Positions 52,344-59,680 are shown, numbered from the stretch's first letter. The stretch is DNA of 64,000 nt from a virus (IMGVR_UViG_3300031873_000003:29791-93790); one strand, 5' to 3'. Numbers and translations are program-made. Notes: generated by a model not told the origin, from the letters alone.

Positions 52344-52784
52344 GTGAGCAAAAATAATGCAAAAATAGAGATGTTATCATACCTTACAGTCGTTCTTTTT
52401 TCCATCTTTGCGGTAGTGGTTATCCTAATTGCAGTTGCCATGTTATACCCTTACAAGACGATAGAGTTCCATAACAGTCCTTTCCCCGTGATGAACAACC
52501 CCGTGAAACGTGGCGAACCAATACGCCTTGATGTTTTCTACACGAGATATACAGACCTCCCCTGCACGGCTGTTGCTCGCTTCACTAATGGGATAACCTA
52601 CAGTTATCCTGCTCAGATATTCCATAAAAAACCAGGTTCTTATAAGGGCATATCAACAAGTTTTATTGTTCCAACCACTCTCCCACCCGGAAAATATATC
52701 ATGGAGGTCTGCTTTAGTTACGAACCTAATCCGATAAGAACTATAATTAAGTACGCCAAAACACAGGAGATCACGGTTGAGTGA
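52344..52784 (+). CDS. Membrane protein with Ig-like domain, 146 aa (GTG start)
   Basis: The GTG follows GGAGGGCACG. A transmembrane helix (LTVVLFSIFAVVVILIAVAM) is followed by a beta-sandwich-like domain (NPVKRGEPIRLDVFYTRY and LPPGKYIMEVCFSYE). It is therefore a membrane-anchored periplasmic domain. Function unknown; the lysis region is a reasonable guess. Confidence 0.6.
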   Translation: MSKNNAKIEMLSYLTVVLFSIFAVVVILIAVAMLYPYKTIEFHNSPFPVMNNPVKRGEPIRLDVFYTRYTDLPCTAVARFTNGITYSYPAQIFHKKPGSYKGISTSFIVPTTLPPGKYIMEVCFSYEPNPIRTIIKYAKTQEITVE

Positions 52785-52884
52785 CTTGGAAGCAAGGCAG
52801 GTTGTCGAGGAAACCAAAAAAGGATTGACGGAAAGGCTTAAAAACATTAAAATTAGGCAGGAATCCGATGAGTCAAAACTATAA
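52777..52884 (+). CDS. Tiny helical protein, 35 aa (TTG start)
   Basis: A TTG eight bases after AGGAGATC overlaps the previous stop. The frame encodes a charged helix (EARQVVEETKKGLTERLKNI). It is too short for family recognition, but tight overlap on both sides and a ribosome site support it. Confidence 0.45.
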   Translation: MSDLEARQVVEETKKGLTERLKNIKIRQESDESKL

Positions 52885-53047
52885 ATGGCAATTTTGTATT
52901 TCAACGACAGCCCATAATCCTCTTAGGATTGTGATAACGAATCAATACAGCCCTCTTTTCACCTACGATAAGTTTCGTATTGAAACAACCGGGGGGAATT
53001 ACCTTGAACCACAGAACTCCGACCGAACATGCAATTGCGGAGATTAG
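52868..53047 (+). CDS. Small hypothetical protein, 59 aa
   Basis: ATG 52868 follows AGGCAGGAATCCG and overlaps both neighbours. The product has an aromatic N-terminus (NYKWQFCIST) and ends in CNCGD. No family is recognised. Overlapping translation of tiny genes is usual in this part of the genome. Confidence 0.45.
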   Translation: MSQNYKWQFCISTTAHNPLRIVITNQYSPLFTYDKFRIETTGGNYLEPQNSDRTCNCGD

Positions 53048-53186
53048 GAACGCAGCAGTCTGTTTGATTGCCATACTGAGAAAGTATGATATGCAGCGAA
53101 AAACGTTAGTTTCCGTGTGGTACGAGGTTGGGGAAGAAACAAAAAGGATTGAGAAGGCGAGGGAGGTATTAAAGGTATCTTTGTGA
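53004..53186 (+). CDS. Small helical protein, 60 aa (TTG start)
   Basis: I prefer the TTG at 53004, nine bases after GGGGGGAA, which begins NHRTPTEHAIAEIRNAAVC. A frame from ATG 52980 is also open. The product is a short helix pair. Its stop overlaps the GTG of the hydrolase gene. Function unknown. Confidence 0.5.
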   Translation: MNHRTPTEHAIAEIRNAAVCLIAILRKYDMQRKTLVSVWYEVGEETKRIEKAREVLKVSL

Positions 53187-53785
53187 CAGAAACTAAAGAA
53201 AAAATAGGTGTAATTTTTCTCCATGGAAGTTTTGGGACGGCTGGAGGCCCAGTTCTTATCCTTTCCCAACTCAGATTTCTAACATCAAGGGGATATTTTG
53301 TTAAAATTGTTGAGTATAGAAATCCACCTAATTTATTAGATGACGTAGAACAGGTGAAGATTAAGCGTCAGGAATTGATTGATGAGGGATGTATAAATAT
53401 AATTCCATACGGGAATTCAAGGGGATGTTGGCCTGCTTTTTGGTCTATGATACTCCATCCTGAGTTGTTTGCGGGAATCATAGCCGTAGCAGGCCCAACC
53501 AACTTAGTAACCTTAAAAGCAATCCCAGGGGGATACTCCAATTATTTTATCTTTAAGTATGACAAAAAAGAATCCTCCCCCGTAAATTATGGGTCAATCT
53601 TAGGACGAAAACCGCTCCTTTTAATCTACGGAAAGGCGGACAAAATAGTCCCTATAACTCAAGGCATAGAGATTTCCATGATTGTTAAGAGTTCAAAATT
53701 CTATGGAATCAACGCAGGCCATGAGGTGAATTCCCATCCCTATACTCAAGCTGCGATACTAAATTTCTTGAAAGGGATTTATTGA
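53183..53785 (+). CDS. Alpha/beta-hydrolase-fold protein, 200 aa
   Basis: Starts at GTG 53183. GVIFLHGSFGTAGGP gives the oxyanion-hole strand, YGNSRG the nucleophile elbow (Ser), YGKADKIVP the acid and INAGHEV the His of a Ser-Asp-His triad. It lies just before the M15 peptidase, so it could be a lipolytic lysis enzyme or act on a cell-envelope ester. Substrate is unknown. Confidence 0.75.
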   Translation: MTETKEKIGVIFLHGSFGTAGGPVLILSQLRFLTSRGYFVKIVEYRNPPNLLDDVEQVKIKRQELIDEGCINIIPYGNSRGCWPAFWSMILHPELFAGIIAVAGPTNLVTLKAIPGGYSNYFIFKYDKKESSPVNYGSILGRKPLLLIYGKADKIVPITQGIEISMIVKSSKFYGINAGHEVNSHPYTQAAILNFLKGIY

Positions 53786-54147
53786 TGGGAAATATAACCG
53801 AACATTTCGATAGGAGTGAGTTTGCATGTCACTGCAATTGTGGATTCAACCAGATTAATATCGGGTTAGTTCATCGTTTGCAGGCAGTCAGGGATATTTT
53901 TAACATTCCCATCATCATTCTTTCAGGGTGTAGGTGCAGAAATCATAATACCATAGTTGGGGGGGAACCTGATTCTTACCACATGAATGGAGATGCGGCA
54001 GACTGGACGGTTAAAAACCGTCGATCTACGTTCCAGGATATCTCTGGGATAGCGGAGGCCCTTTTCCATTGGTCGGGAGGGTTTCATTACTACCCAAAGA
54101 AAAATTTCATTCATTGTGATTTAGGGAACCGGAGGAGATGGGTTTGA
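53785..54147 (+). CDS. Endolysin: M15-type D-Ala-D-Ala peptidase, 120 aa
   Basis: ATG 53785 follows AAGGGATTTATTG. SYHMNGDAADW is the SxHxxGxAxD zinc-binding motif and FIHCDLG the second (HxD) motif of peptidase family M15. Two CxC pairs at the N-terminus (CHCNCG) are common in phage M15-like enzymes. It should cut peptidoglycan cross-links at the end of infection. No signal peptide is seen, so a holin is needed; one follows at 54423. Confidence 0.85.
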   Translation: MGNITEHFDRSEFACHCNCGFNQINIGLVHRLQAVRDIFNIPIIILSGCRCRNHNTIVGGEPDSYHMNGDAADWTVKNRRSTFQDISGIAEALFHWSGGFHYYPKKNFIHCDLGNRRRWV

Positions 54148-54178
54148 CGCACTGTCTGTCTATCACGGAAGGATAATC

Positions 54179-54457
54179 TTGGACGCTGCATTACTAAAAA
54201 TACAAGAGCTTTACGATATCGGATGGCAATTAGGATTTTCCACAGAGGGAGCTATCCTTATGATTGGCGACAGTAATTGTTCCTATGTCAAAGAGTATGA
54301 TCCAAAGGATGGTCATGGTTGTTCGGAGGTGGTTGTTCCCATAGGGGATTTTTGGGACTTAGACGATCTAATGGAAATAGCTTACCCTAAATGCAAGTGG
54401 TTAGTGAAAGGAGGTGGAGACAGTGTGGACAAAACTTTGGACTGTAAAAACGAGTGA
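54179..54457 (+). CDS. Hypothetical protein, 92 aa (TTG start)
   Basis: The TTG follows GGAAGGATAATC. Soluble and acidic, with a short motif MIGDSNCSYVKEYDP; not recognised. It lies between endolysin and holin genes and overlaps the latter by ~35 bases, so it is probably co-expressed in the lysis module. Confidence 0.55.
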   Translation: MDAALLKIQELYDIGWQLGFSTEGAILMIGDSNCSYVKEYDPKDGHGCSEVVVPIGDFWDLDDLMEIAYPKCKWLVKGGGDSVDKTLDCKNE

Positions 54458-54644
54458 TTTTTTACGAGGTTTAGTTGTGGCGGTTGCTACTGCGCCCTTA
54501 ACTATCATCTATCAATCAGTGATGTTAGGATCGTTGACGTTTGATTGGAAGGCAATCATTACCACAGGATTAGCAGGCGGAATCGCTTATCTTTTGAAAA
54601 ACATGGTAACAGGGGTAGGAGGAAATATCCTAACAAATAAGTAG
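54423..54644 (+). CDS. Holin-like membrane protein, 73 aa
   Basis: GTG 54423 follows AAAGGAGGTGGAGACA. Two transmembrane helices are likely: FLRGLVVAVATAPLTIIYQS and AIITTGLAGGIAYLLKNMV, joined by a short loop, with charged ends. Size, topology and position next to the M15 endolysin suit a small class II-type holin. Confidence 0.65.
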   Translation: MWTKLWTVKTSDFLRGLVVAVATAPLTIIYQSVMLGSLTFDWKAIITTGLAGGIAYLLKNMVTGVGGNILTNK

Positions 54645-54656
54645 AAAGGAGGGAAA

Positions 54657-54995
54657 ATGAAACAAATTGCGTTGATGGTATTGGCTATGGTGTTAATTTT
54701 TGCAGCAGTAGCACATTGTAATCCTTTTGTGGTTTGTGATCCCCAGGCAGGAGTCCAATACTATAAGGTTACTGGGCCAGCATGGACTACATCTCCTGTA
54801 ACTGCACAGGCCGATGGATCAATCAAGATGGATGTTGCAACCTCAACGGTGGGGGTTAACTCCCTGACCTTTGCAGCTTGTAGAGGTGATGCTATCTGGG
54901 GGGAGGCTTGTAGTGCTACAGTCCCTTTTTCGTTCGCACGGCCTGTTGCAGTAGTGACACCCACACTACCTGCAAATATACGACTAACCCCATAG
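54657..54995 (+). CDS. Secreted protein with signal peptide, 112 aa
   Basis: Start after AAAGGAGGGAAA. The N-terminus MKQIALMVLAMVLIFAAVAH is a signal peptide. The mature part is beta-rich with several Cys and looks like an Ig-like or fibronectin-like domain. The role is unknown; perhaps periplasmic during lysis. Confidence 0.6.
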   Translation: MKQIALMVLAMVLIFAAVAHCNPFVVCDPQAGVQYYKVTGPAWTTSPVTAQADGSIKMDVATSTVGVNSLTFAACRGDAIWGEACSATVPFSFARPVAVVTPTLPANIRLTP

Positions 54996-55041
54996 TCTAT
55001 TGGTGGTGGAAGTTGTGGTGTCGGTAGAAAGGAGATGACTT

Positions 55042-55197
55042 ATGAGTGGTATGACAATCCCCTGGTGGATAAAGGTCGTTGTTATTATTATACAAATTAA
55101 AGAAAAGATCGCAAAATTATTCAAGAAAGGAGAAAAGAAATGCGACAACCAACAAGACGTAGATCAACCCAATGGGCCACTGGCTCCGTCATTCTAA
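55042..55197 (+). CDS. Small membrane protein overlapping the lipoprotein gene, 51 aa
   Basis: ATG 55042 follows AAAGGAGATGACTT. A hydrophobic N-terminal helix (IPWWIKVVVIIIQI) is followed by a polar Lys/Glu/Gln-rich tail. Its last 58 bases overlap the start of the lipoprotein gene in another frame. That is the layout of inner- and outer-membrane spanin pairs (Rz/Rz1), but the tail is very short for a spanin. Confidence 0.5.
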   Translation: MSGMTIPWWIKVVVIIIQIKEKIAKLFKKGEKKCDNQQDVDQPNGPLAPSF

Positions 55198-55538
55198 TCC
55201 TGATCGTTCTATTGCTCACCGGATGCTCTACACTACAAAAAAAATGGGATGGTGCAACCGAGGATGAGAGAGCAAGGATCGTTCTAAGCCAAAGTCAAAA
55301 GTCCCTGGCCACCCTGTTCTCGGCAGGGCAGGCATTCGTTGACCTCAAACCTGAGTATAAAAACGATTGGCAGACCAAGTTTAAGCCTGCCTTTAGTGTA
55401 GTAAATAAGGTTTTGGCTGACCTGATCGCCAAGGGCAAGAGGGGCGAGAAATTAACCTATGTTGATGTAACAGCGGCGGTTGGAAGTAAACTCGATGAGT
55501 TGCAGAAACTTCTTATCGCCTGGGGTGTTAAACTCTAA
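55140..55538 (+). CDS. Lipoprotein, 132 aa
   Basis: Start after AAAGGAGAAAAGAA. The N-terminus has a positive region, a hydrophobic helix and the lipobox LLTGC (Cys ~29). The mature part is helical. Together with the overlapping small membrane gene it could be the outer-membrane partner of a two-component spanin, but it is longer than usual. Lipoproteins of this layout are common next to phage holins. Confidence 0.65.
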   Translation: MRQPTRRRSTQWATGSVILILIVLLLTGCSTLQKKWDGATEDERARIVLSQSQKSLATLFSAGQAFVDLKPEYKNDWQTKFKPAFSVVNKVLADLIAKGKRGEKLTYVDVTAAVGSKLDELQKLLIAWGVKL

Positions 55539-55555
55539 AGAAAGGAGTGTGACAA

Positions 55556-55729
55556 ATGGATCCTATCACTATTACCACAACGGCATTAGCGTTGGTTCAG
55601 TTTATCATCAAGTATGGGCCTGCTGCATACGAGCAACTAGTTGATTTGTTTGGTGATTCTATCCCAACGTATGGGGAGCTGGCTGCCGAAAATGCTGAAT
55701 TGCAGGCATTGATTGAGGCGGGGAAATAA
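55556..55729 (+). CDS. Small hypothetical protein, 57 aa, last gene of the late operon
   Basis: ATG 55556 follows AAAGGAGTGTGACAA. The product has a hydrophobic helix (ALALVQFIIKYGPAAYEQLV) then a polar helix, so it may be membrane-associated. It is the last + strand gene; a hairpin terminator follows at 55738. Confidence 0.55.
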   Translation: MDPITITTTALALVQFIIKYGPAAYEQLVDLFGDSIPTYGELAAENAELQALIEAGK

Positions 55730-55737
55730 AAGTGAAA

Positions 55738-55791
55738 GAACGGCAGGCCAGATAGGAAGTGAACTGGCCTTTCGGTGATTCCGTTCCTTTC
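55738..55791 (+). terminator. Terminator at the end of the rightward late operon
   Basis: An outer stem GAACGG/CCGTTC encloses an inner stem AGGCCAG/CTGGCCT followed by TT and, after the outer stem, CTTTCT. It lies between convergent gene sets and may work for both. The inner stem with its T-run favours rightward termination. Confidence 0.6.
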
Positions 55792-55831
55792 TAATGGGTA
55801 ATATGATAACCATCCTTTTTTAACGGTCATA

Positions 55832-56017
55832 TTATTCACTCCTTTCAATAGAGTTGGTTGCTTCTGTCGTTGTGCTATTGTTTGTCGATTGCAAAATCTG
55901 GATAATCTCCACTAAAGAGTAAAAAATATAATCTTCTTTACTCACCGCCCTAATTGCACCTTTTGGATGAAAAATCTTTTCGTATTCTTCCTTCATTTCT
56001 AAAATTTTCTGTACCAT
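55832..56017 (-). CDS. Small hypothetical protein, 61 aa
   Basis: ATG 56017 follows GAGGAAGGAAGACAAA. Helical and charged; no family is recognised. It ends the leftward accessory operon. A possible further gene downstream (ATG 55830) would run antisense into the late operon; I do not accept it. Confidence 0.5.
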   Translation of the reverse strand: MVQKILEMKEEYEKIFHPKGAIRAVSKEDYIFYSLVEIIQILQSTNNSTTTEATNSIERSE

Positions 56018-56031
56018 TTTGTCTTCCTTCC

Positions 56032-56160
56032 TCAATAGCATGATTTTTCCAATACATCCCCACAAAATATGCAGCGATAATCCAATATACACCAGTAGGT
56101 TACGCCTATCGGGAAATGTTCATGCCAATCCTTGCAATGGCAGTCAAGGTGAACCCACAT
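56032..56160 (-). CDS. Small Cys/His-rich protein, 42 aa
   Basis: ATG 56160 follows GAAGGAGTGAGAAGCA, a very good ribosome site. The product (MWVHLDCHCKDWHEHF then CIFCGDVLEKSCY) has six Cys and several His and probably binds zinc. It sits between two small genes of the same strand with short gaps. Confidence 0.5.
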   Translation of the reverse strand: MWVHLDCHCKDWHEHFPIGVTYWCILDYRCIFCGDVLEKSCY

Positions 56161-56192
56161 TGCTTCTCACTCCTTCTTTTGACTATCGAATC

Positions 56193-56432
56193 CTACACAA
56201 TAAAATCTTTTGGCATTTTGCCGTGCCAAAAAATATCACCGTTCCAACTGTTTTTAACAAAATTAAGCACATCATCGGTGAGTATAGTCAAGGTGCCACA
56301 GTTCGCTCCCGGTGGATCGAAAACGTCGAATTTTACATGTCTCGGATTCCAGTCGATGCAGTGTATTTTATAAATTTTTGGCGAAGAAAACCCCTGAGTC
56401 TTTAGCTCAGGGGATGAATTCGTTTCATACAT
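56193..56432 (-). CDS. Truncated gene restarted by the IscB element, 79 aa
   Basis: ATG 56432 and its site GGAGGTTTTT lie inside the last codons of iscB. The frame runs through the element's right-end hairpin (residues NSSPELKTQGFSSP) and into native sequence from about KIYKIHCIDWNP. The native part looks like a real small phage gene that lost its own start when the element inserted. It might be the second half of the gene cut at 57846. Function unknown. Confidence 0.5.
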   Translation of the reverse strand: MYETNSSPELKTQGFSSPKIYKIHCIDWNPRHVKFDVFDPPGANCGTLTILTDDVLNFVKNSWNGDIFWHGKMPKDFIV

Positions 56433-57780
56433 AAAAACCTCCGTAATTATAAAACCTATCTATGTTTTCTATTCTGACAGTTCTGTTCTTTCCCTGATAA
56501 TCATTATAAGCAACTCTTGTTCCTAAATTCTGACATCCTTTAGAAACGAATGGTTGACCATCTATATAAATCAAATCCTTATTTTGAACCTTGTATTTTT
56601 GTTTTCTTATGGAAGGCTTAAAACCTATCCTGTTTAACTGTAAGGCTCTATTATTTCTTCTTTTTTGTGTCCACCTTACTTCTTTACATCTTTCTTGAAC
56701 TGTTCCGTTACCTATTACAAAAGCATCATTAGTATGAGATTTTTCAAGGTTTAGTTCGTTTCTTTTTACTTTAGTTTCATATCCATAAGTTACTGCTGTT
56801 GGATACAATTCCTGTGTTCTTCGGACTACTTCTTTCCTGATTATATTCATCATTGTTGCATCTTTGTATTGCTTATTTTTTGTCAAAAGATGATGCAAGT
56901 TCTTTTTATGTAGTCTTTCATGACATTTCTCATGTAAAAGAGCTAAATTATCAGGTTTATCAGTTCCTTTAGGTTTTGGAATTATATGATGCAATCTAAA
57001 ACCATTACCTTTACTTGATTCCTTGCCGCATAGCTGGCATTTTCCATGTTCTCTTGTTGTCACATAAGCCTTTACATTTTCATAACCATAAAGAATTCCT
57101 TGTTGATATTCTTTTCCCGATATTTCCGGATTTAAAATTTTCTGAATATCAAACTTTCCCGATTCCACACAAACTCTTGATACAGGAACATATTTAGAAA
57201 TCTTATCAAGAATCCCTATATGAGAATCAATCTTATGCTGTACTGATGGAGCAAATATGAATCCTTTTCTGTTGTCGAATCTTGGTTCTCTGTACCATAA
57301 TCTGTTTCTTCTATTTCTTCGATACATAGCTCTTTCTTCAATCTTGTCACTTACATCGGTTCTTAATTTTACTTCAATTCTTACTATTTCTCTCTTTTCC
57401 GTTCTTACTGATACACCTGCATATTCGTAGCCTGTATCTAAACTAAAAATAATCTCTTGTGTCTTTTCTTCACAGCTAAAATTAAGCTGGATAACAAACG
57501 GAAATCTTTTAATTACTGTAGCCTTACCCGATTTTACCATACGTTTGCTCTTAGCATAAGAACAAGGCATCAAAGGTTTACCTTCCTTTGAAAGGACAAG
57601 TACAAGTGCTTGTATTGAGCGTCCTACTTGTTGGACTTGATTCTCTTCGGGATTGATTAATACTGGCTGTATGCTCTTATCACTAAGAATTTCTTCTTTG
57701 TTTAGACAAGAACTCTCAGAGCAGAGAACTAGAGAAGTATTCTCTGGTGAATTCTTTAGCCTTATATTAATCTTCTGCAT
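56425..57780 (-). CDS. iscB: IscB RNA-guided nuclease, 451 aa as read
   Basis: The PLMP domain begins near residue 57 (VLVLSKEGKPLMPCSYAKSK). Then come RuvC-I FSLDTGYEYAGVSV (Asp), an Arg-rich bridge helix (YRRNRRNRLWYREPRF), RuvC-II RVCVESGKFD (Glu), the HNH domain (CQLCGKES, LHHIIPKPKGTDKPDNLALL) and RuvC-III KSHTNDAFVIG. All expected catalytic residues look present. The first ~55 residues are not usual for IscB and lie over the probable omega RNA, so the real start may be later, perhaps a non-ATG codon. IscB is the ancestor-like relative of Cas9. Confidence 0.9.
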   Translation of the reverse strand: MQKINIRLKNSPENTSLVLCSESSCLNKEEILSDKSIQPVLINPEENQVQQVGRSIQALVLVLSKEGKPLMPCSYAKSKRMVKSGKATVIKRFPFVIQLNFSCEEKTQEIIFSLDTGYEYAGVSVRTEKREIVRIEVKLRTDVSDKIEERAMYRRNRRNRLWYREPRFDNRKGFIFAPSVQHKIDSHIGILDKISKYVPVSRVCVESGKFDIQKILNPEISGKEYQQGILYGYENVKAYVTTREHGKCQLCGKESSKGNGFRLHHIIPKPKGTDKPDNLALLHEKCHERLHKKNLHHLLTKNKQYKDATMMNIIRKEVVRRTQELYPTAVTYGYETKVKRNELNLEKSHTNDAFVIGNGTVQERCKEVRWTQKRRNNRALQLNRIGFKPSIRKQKYKVQNKDLIYIDGQPFVSKGCQNLGTRVAYNDYQGKNRTVRIENIDRFYNYGGFYV

Positions 57781-57865
57781 AGTTTCCTAAGCTCCCTAAT
57801 CAACTCTTTTCATCGTTGTACGTCACCGTACAAGCCCCTTGGTCTTTAGCCAAGGGGTAGTTGAC
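57610..57865 (-). ncRNA. Predicted IscB omega RNA
   Basis: In known IscB systems the guide RNA is encoded just upstream of iscB, with the guide first and the scaffold after it. Here the left-end hairpin at 57828-57865, a TGTACG/CGTACA stem with GTGA loop (57820-57835) and a TCTCTGCTC/GAGAG-like stem (near 57705-57725) precede or overlap the iscB frame. The guide would be phage sequence just right of 57865. Limits are approximate; known biology plus visible stems. Confidence 0.5.
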
Positions 57866-58055
57866 ACTCGTTGGATTGAATAAGATCAACCTCCAATTTT
57901 TCTTTCTCTACTTTTTCTTTTTTCTCAATATTAGGATAACTTCTAAATCCCAGTCTAAACGAGAACTCGACCTTTTCATCTTCCCCTAGAGAATCCCACT
58001 GATTGTATCCATCAGCTATATCATTCCATTCTTTCATAATTTCAATATAGTTCAT
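57846..58055 (-). pseudogene. Small gene cut by the IscB element, 69 aa as read
   Basis: ATG 58055 follows GGAGGGAGAAACC. Residues ~1-62 look native (EWNDIADGYNQWDSLGEDEK), with a Lys/Glu-rich end. The last residues (CQLPLG) come from the IscB left end. The native C-terminus is lost or lies beyond the element. Not recognised. Confidence 0.5.
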
Positions 58056-58073
58056 GGTTTCTCCCTCCTTGTC

Positions 58074-58163
58074 GAGCAAGCGGTCAATAGCCAGCATTTC
58101 CAGTCGTGTTCGATATTACCACTCTTCCCTATCTGGCCACAGGTGTTGTATTGACCGCCGCTC
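58074..58163 (-). repeat. Imperfect inverted repeat around ~60 bp
   Basis: GAGCAAGCGGTCAATA (58074-58089) and TATTGACCGCCGCTC (58149-58163) can pair over about 14 of 16 positions, and CCAG/CTGG within could extend it. It lies between two leftward genes, so it could be an attenuator, a structured RNA or a small mobile remnant. No gene fits inside. Confidence 0.4.
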
Positions 58164-58166
58164 AGG

Positions 58167-58457
58167 TTACTCTCCCTTATTCTCTCTTAAACATTTAGGA
58201 CAATATAAACAATCCTCAAACTTTGCCAATGGTAACATCTCTCCGCATCCGTCGCACCCCTGTTCTCGATAATTATCTGTGCCGCAGCACTCAGTCTCGA
58301 CTCTCCAGTCGATCACCCCCCCGAAATCGTCCCCGAACGAGTAATCGACGGCCTCAAGTTGGGTAGGTGCAAAGTGATCCAAACAGATCACTATTTTCCC
58401 AGCCTGGTCTTGTGCTGTCTTTTTCGATCCTCTATAAACTGTGCCGACCGCTACCAT
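58167..58457 (-). CDS. Zinc-binding hypothetical protein, 96 aa
   Basis: I use ATG 58457 after GGCAGAGGAAAAAC, which begins MVAVGTVYRGSKK; it overlaps the regulator gene upstream by 26 bases. Several Cys (CCGTDN, CDGCGE, CLYCPKC) suggest one or two zinc sites near the C-terminus. Function unknown. Confidence 0.55.
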   Translation of the reverse strand: MVAVGTVYRGSKKTAQDQAGKIVICLDHFAPTQLEAVDYSFGDDFGGVIDWRVETECCGTDNYREQGCDGCGEMLPLAKFEDCLYCPKCLRENKGE

Positions 58458-58683
58458 GTTTTTCCTCTGCCTCCTCCAAAAAAAACGCATCAAATGGGAT
58501 GTTGTGTGCATTCACTATTTTTAAGAGACTTGACACAGTTGGAACCTGTGCGCCGCCTTCCCATTGCTGGACAAGTTGTTTTGAAACCGTTACCATCCCG
58601 CACAGGGATAGCGCAAACTGTTCTAGGGTTAGGGATCGAGCCAATCGGATTCTCCGTATGGAACCTGGATCAAATTTTATCAT
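58432..58683 (-). CDS. Cro/C1-type (XRE) DNA-binding regulator, 83 aa
   Basis: The helix-turn-helix reads RRIRLARSLTLEQFALSL, then VSKQLVQQWEGGAQVPTVSS, the usual XRE pattern. It has no second domain. It overlaps both neighbours and so is part of the small-gene operon. It may control this operon or an early/late switch; no operator can be assigned. Confidence 0.7.
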   Translation of the reverse strand: MIKFDPGSIRRIRLARSLTLEQFALSLCGMVTVSKQLVQQWEGGAQVPTVSSLLKIVNAHNIPFDAFFLEEAEEKHGSGRHSL

Positions 58684-58832
58684 TCAAGCCCCCGGCCAGT
58701 TATTTCTTTGTAATGGAACAACTCTTTTTGGATTTCCTTTGCCAGATTGTAAGCCTCTTTTGCTGTAAGAATATCGTCCACCGTAACATTGATCCCTTCC
58801 TCTGTTGCCCAAACTACGAATTTTTTAGGCAT
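58680..58832 (-). CDS. Small hypothetical protein, 50 aa
   Basis: ATG 58832 (MPKKFVVWATEEGINVTVDD) follows CAAGGAGACCAA. Mixed alpha/beta; not recognised. The stop overlaps the start of the XRE gene (ATGA), so they are coupled. Confidence 0.5.
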   Translation of the reverse strand: MPKKFVVWATEEGINVTVDDILTAKEAYNLAKEIQKELFHYKEITGRGLE

Positions 58833-58845
58833 TTGGTCTCCTTGT

Positions 58846-59259
58846 TTAGACTCCAAACCCTTTGACATTTGCCTCTAATTCCTCAACTCTTTCCACCAAT
58901 ATCCTTTTACACTCACAACTATGTCGCTCTGAATCAACCAGGGCAGCCTCTAACTCTACAATCCTTGCCACTAACATCTTTTTATGCTCATGACAACACC
59001 ACTCAGGATCAACCAGGTTAGTCTCTAACTCCTTAATTCGGAATAAAAGCTCTACGATATTATCCTCTAACTCCAGGATTCTTTTGCCCTGGCTATTCAT
59101 TGTTTCGGCATGAGCCTCTCTGGATATGTCGAGCAATTCCTGTAACCCTTCAACTCTTTTGGCCAGACGGCAGGTCAAACAAGTACCATCCGGTTCCAAG
59201 TTATTCCAGCAGACCTCACAAATTGTGCTAGCAACTACGCCCATCACTTCCAAACCCAT
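58846..59259 (-). CDS. Coiled-coil protein with zinc motif, 137 aa
   Basis: ATG 59259 follows GGGAGGGCG. Residues ~14-30 have CEVCWNNLEPDGTCLTC, which could bind zinc. The rest is a long coiled coil with heptad-like repeats, and two similar halves (ARIVELEAALVDSE and ERVEELEANV) suggest internal duplication. Function unknown. Confidence 0.55.
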   Translation of the reverse strand: MGLEVMGVVASTICEVCWNNLEPDGTCLTCRLAKRVEGLQELLDISREAHAETMNSQGKRILELEDNIVELLFRIKELETNLVDPEWCCHEHKKMLVARIVELEAALVDSERHSCECKRILVERVEELEANVKGFGV

Positions 59260-59609
59260 CGCCCTCCCTTCCTTTCACCCTTCAAGATAAGATCATCGAT
59301 GCGTCGTCTTGTCACCCGAAGTTCTTCCTCCAATTCCACGATTCTGATCCTTGCCTCGATTAGCAGTTTTGATAGGCGTGACCTTTCAGCCTCACCATCC
59401 CTGATATTTTCTTCATAGCCATCTATCAATGATTCAAACTCATCCCTGGGCCACGAGGCTGTGCCTCCAGTTTTGATATACTTTCTCCAGGTATCCCATA
59501 ACTTCATGATTCCATCCCTGCCATGTTTATTTCCGAAGTGAACTGGACGGCAATCCTCCCAGGTCGGTTCTTGAAACCCTTCAACGATTTTCTCGGTTGC
59601 CCTTTTCAT
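59244..59609 (-). CDS. Hypothetical coiled-coil protein, 121 aa
   Basis: ATG 59609 follows TGGAGGAATT. The N-terminal half has a Trp-rich stretch (PTWEDCRPVHFGNKHGRDG, then LWDTWRKYIKT), a pattern common in phage early proteins; the second half is a coiled coil (ARIRIVELEEELRVTRRRI). First gene after the promoter at 59652-59680. It overlaps the next gene by 16 bases. Confidence 0.55.
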   Translation of the reverse strand: MKRATEKIVEGFQEPTWEDCRPVHFGNKHGRDGIMKLWDTWRKYIKTGGTASWPRDEFESLIDGYEENIRDGEAERSRLSKLLIEARIRIVELEEELRVTRRRIDDLILKGERKGGRWVWK

Positions 59610-59651
59610 AATTCCTCCAGGCGGATTCTGTAAAAATCGACTATAAGCCGT

Positions 59652-59680
59652 GCTATACAGAATTTTTTCTGTATAATCAA
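59652..59680 (-). promoter_or_regulatory. Sigma-70-like promoter with TATACAG repeats
   Basis: On the minus strand TTGATT (59675-59680), 17 bases, TATAGC (59652-59657). It stands 43 bases before the gene at 59609. Three copies of TATACAG/CTGTATA lie in and next to it (59654, 59668, 59685), one pair forming a perfect 8-bp hairpin around TTTT, so a repressor site is likely. TATACAG or TATACGG recurs near 60873 and 60893. Confidence 0.6.

Larger units (their letters stand above)
56380..57865 (-). mobile_element. IS200/IS605-family IscB element, ~1.5 kb, without tnpA
   Basis: On the minus strand the left end is GTCAACTACCCCTTGG, loop CTAAAG, CCAAGGGGCTTGTA near 57865 and the right end CATCCCCTGAGCTAAAGACT then CAGGGGTTTTCTTCGCC near 56380. 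It carries iscB and no transposase. It splits the small-gene operon: the gene upstream (58055) is cut at its 3' end and the one downstream at its 5' end. Exact ends are estimated. Confidence 0.8.

Noticed and set aside
55597-55830. Leftward small gene (ATG 55830) after the accessory operon
   Set aside because: It has a good ribosome site but runs antisense through the terminator and the last late gene, and the second half has no coding character.
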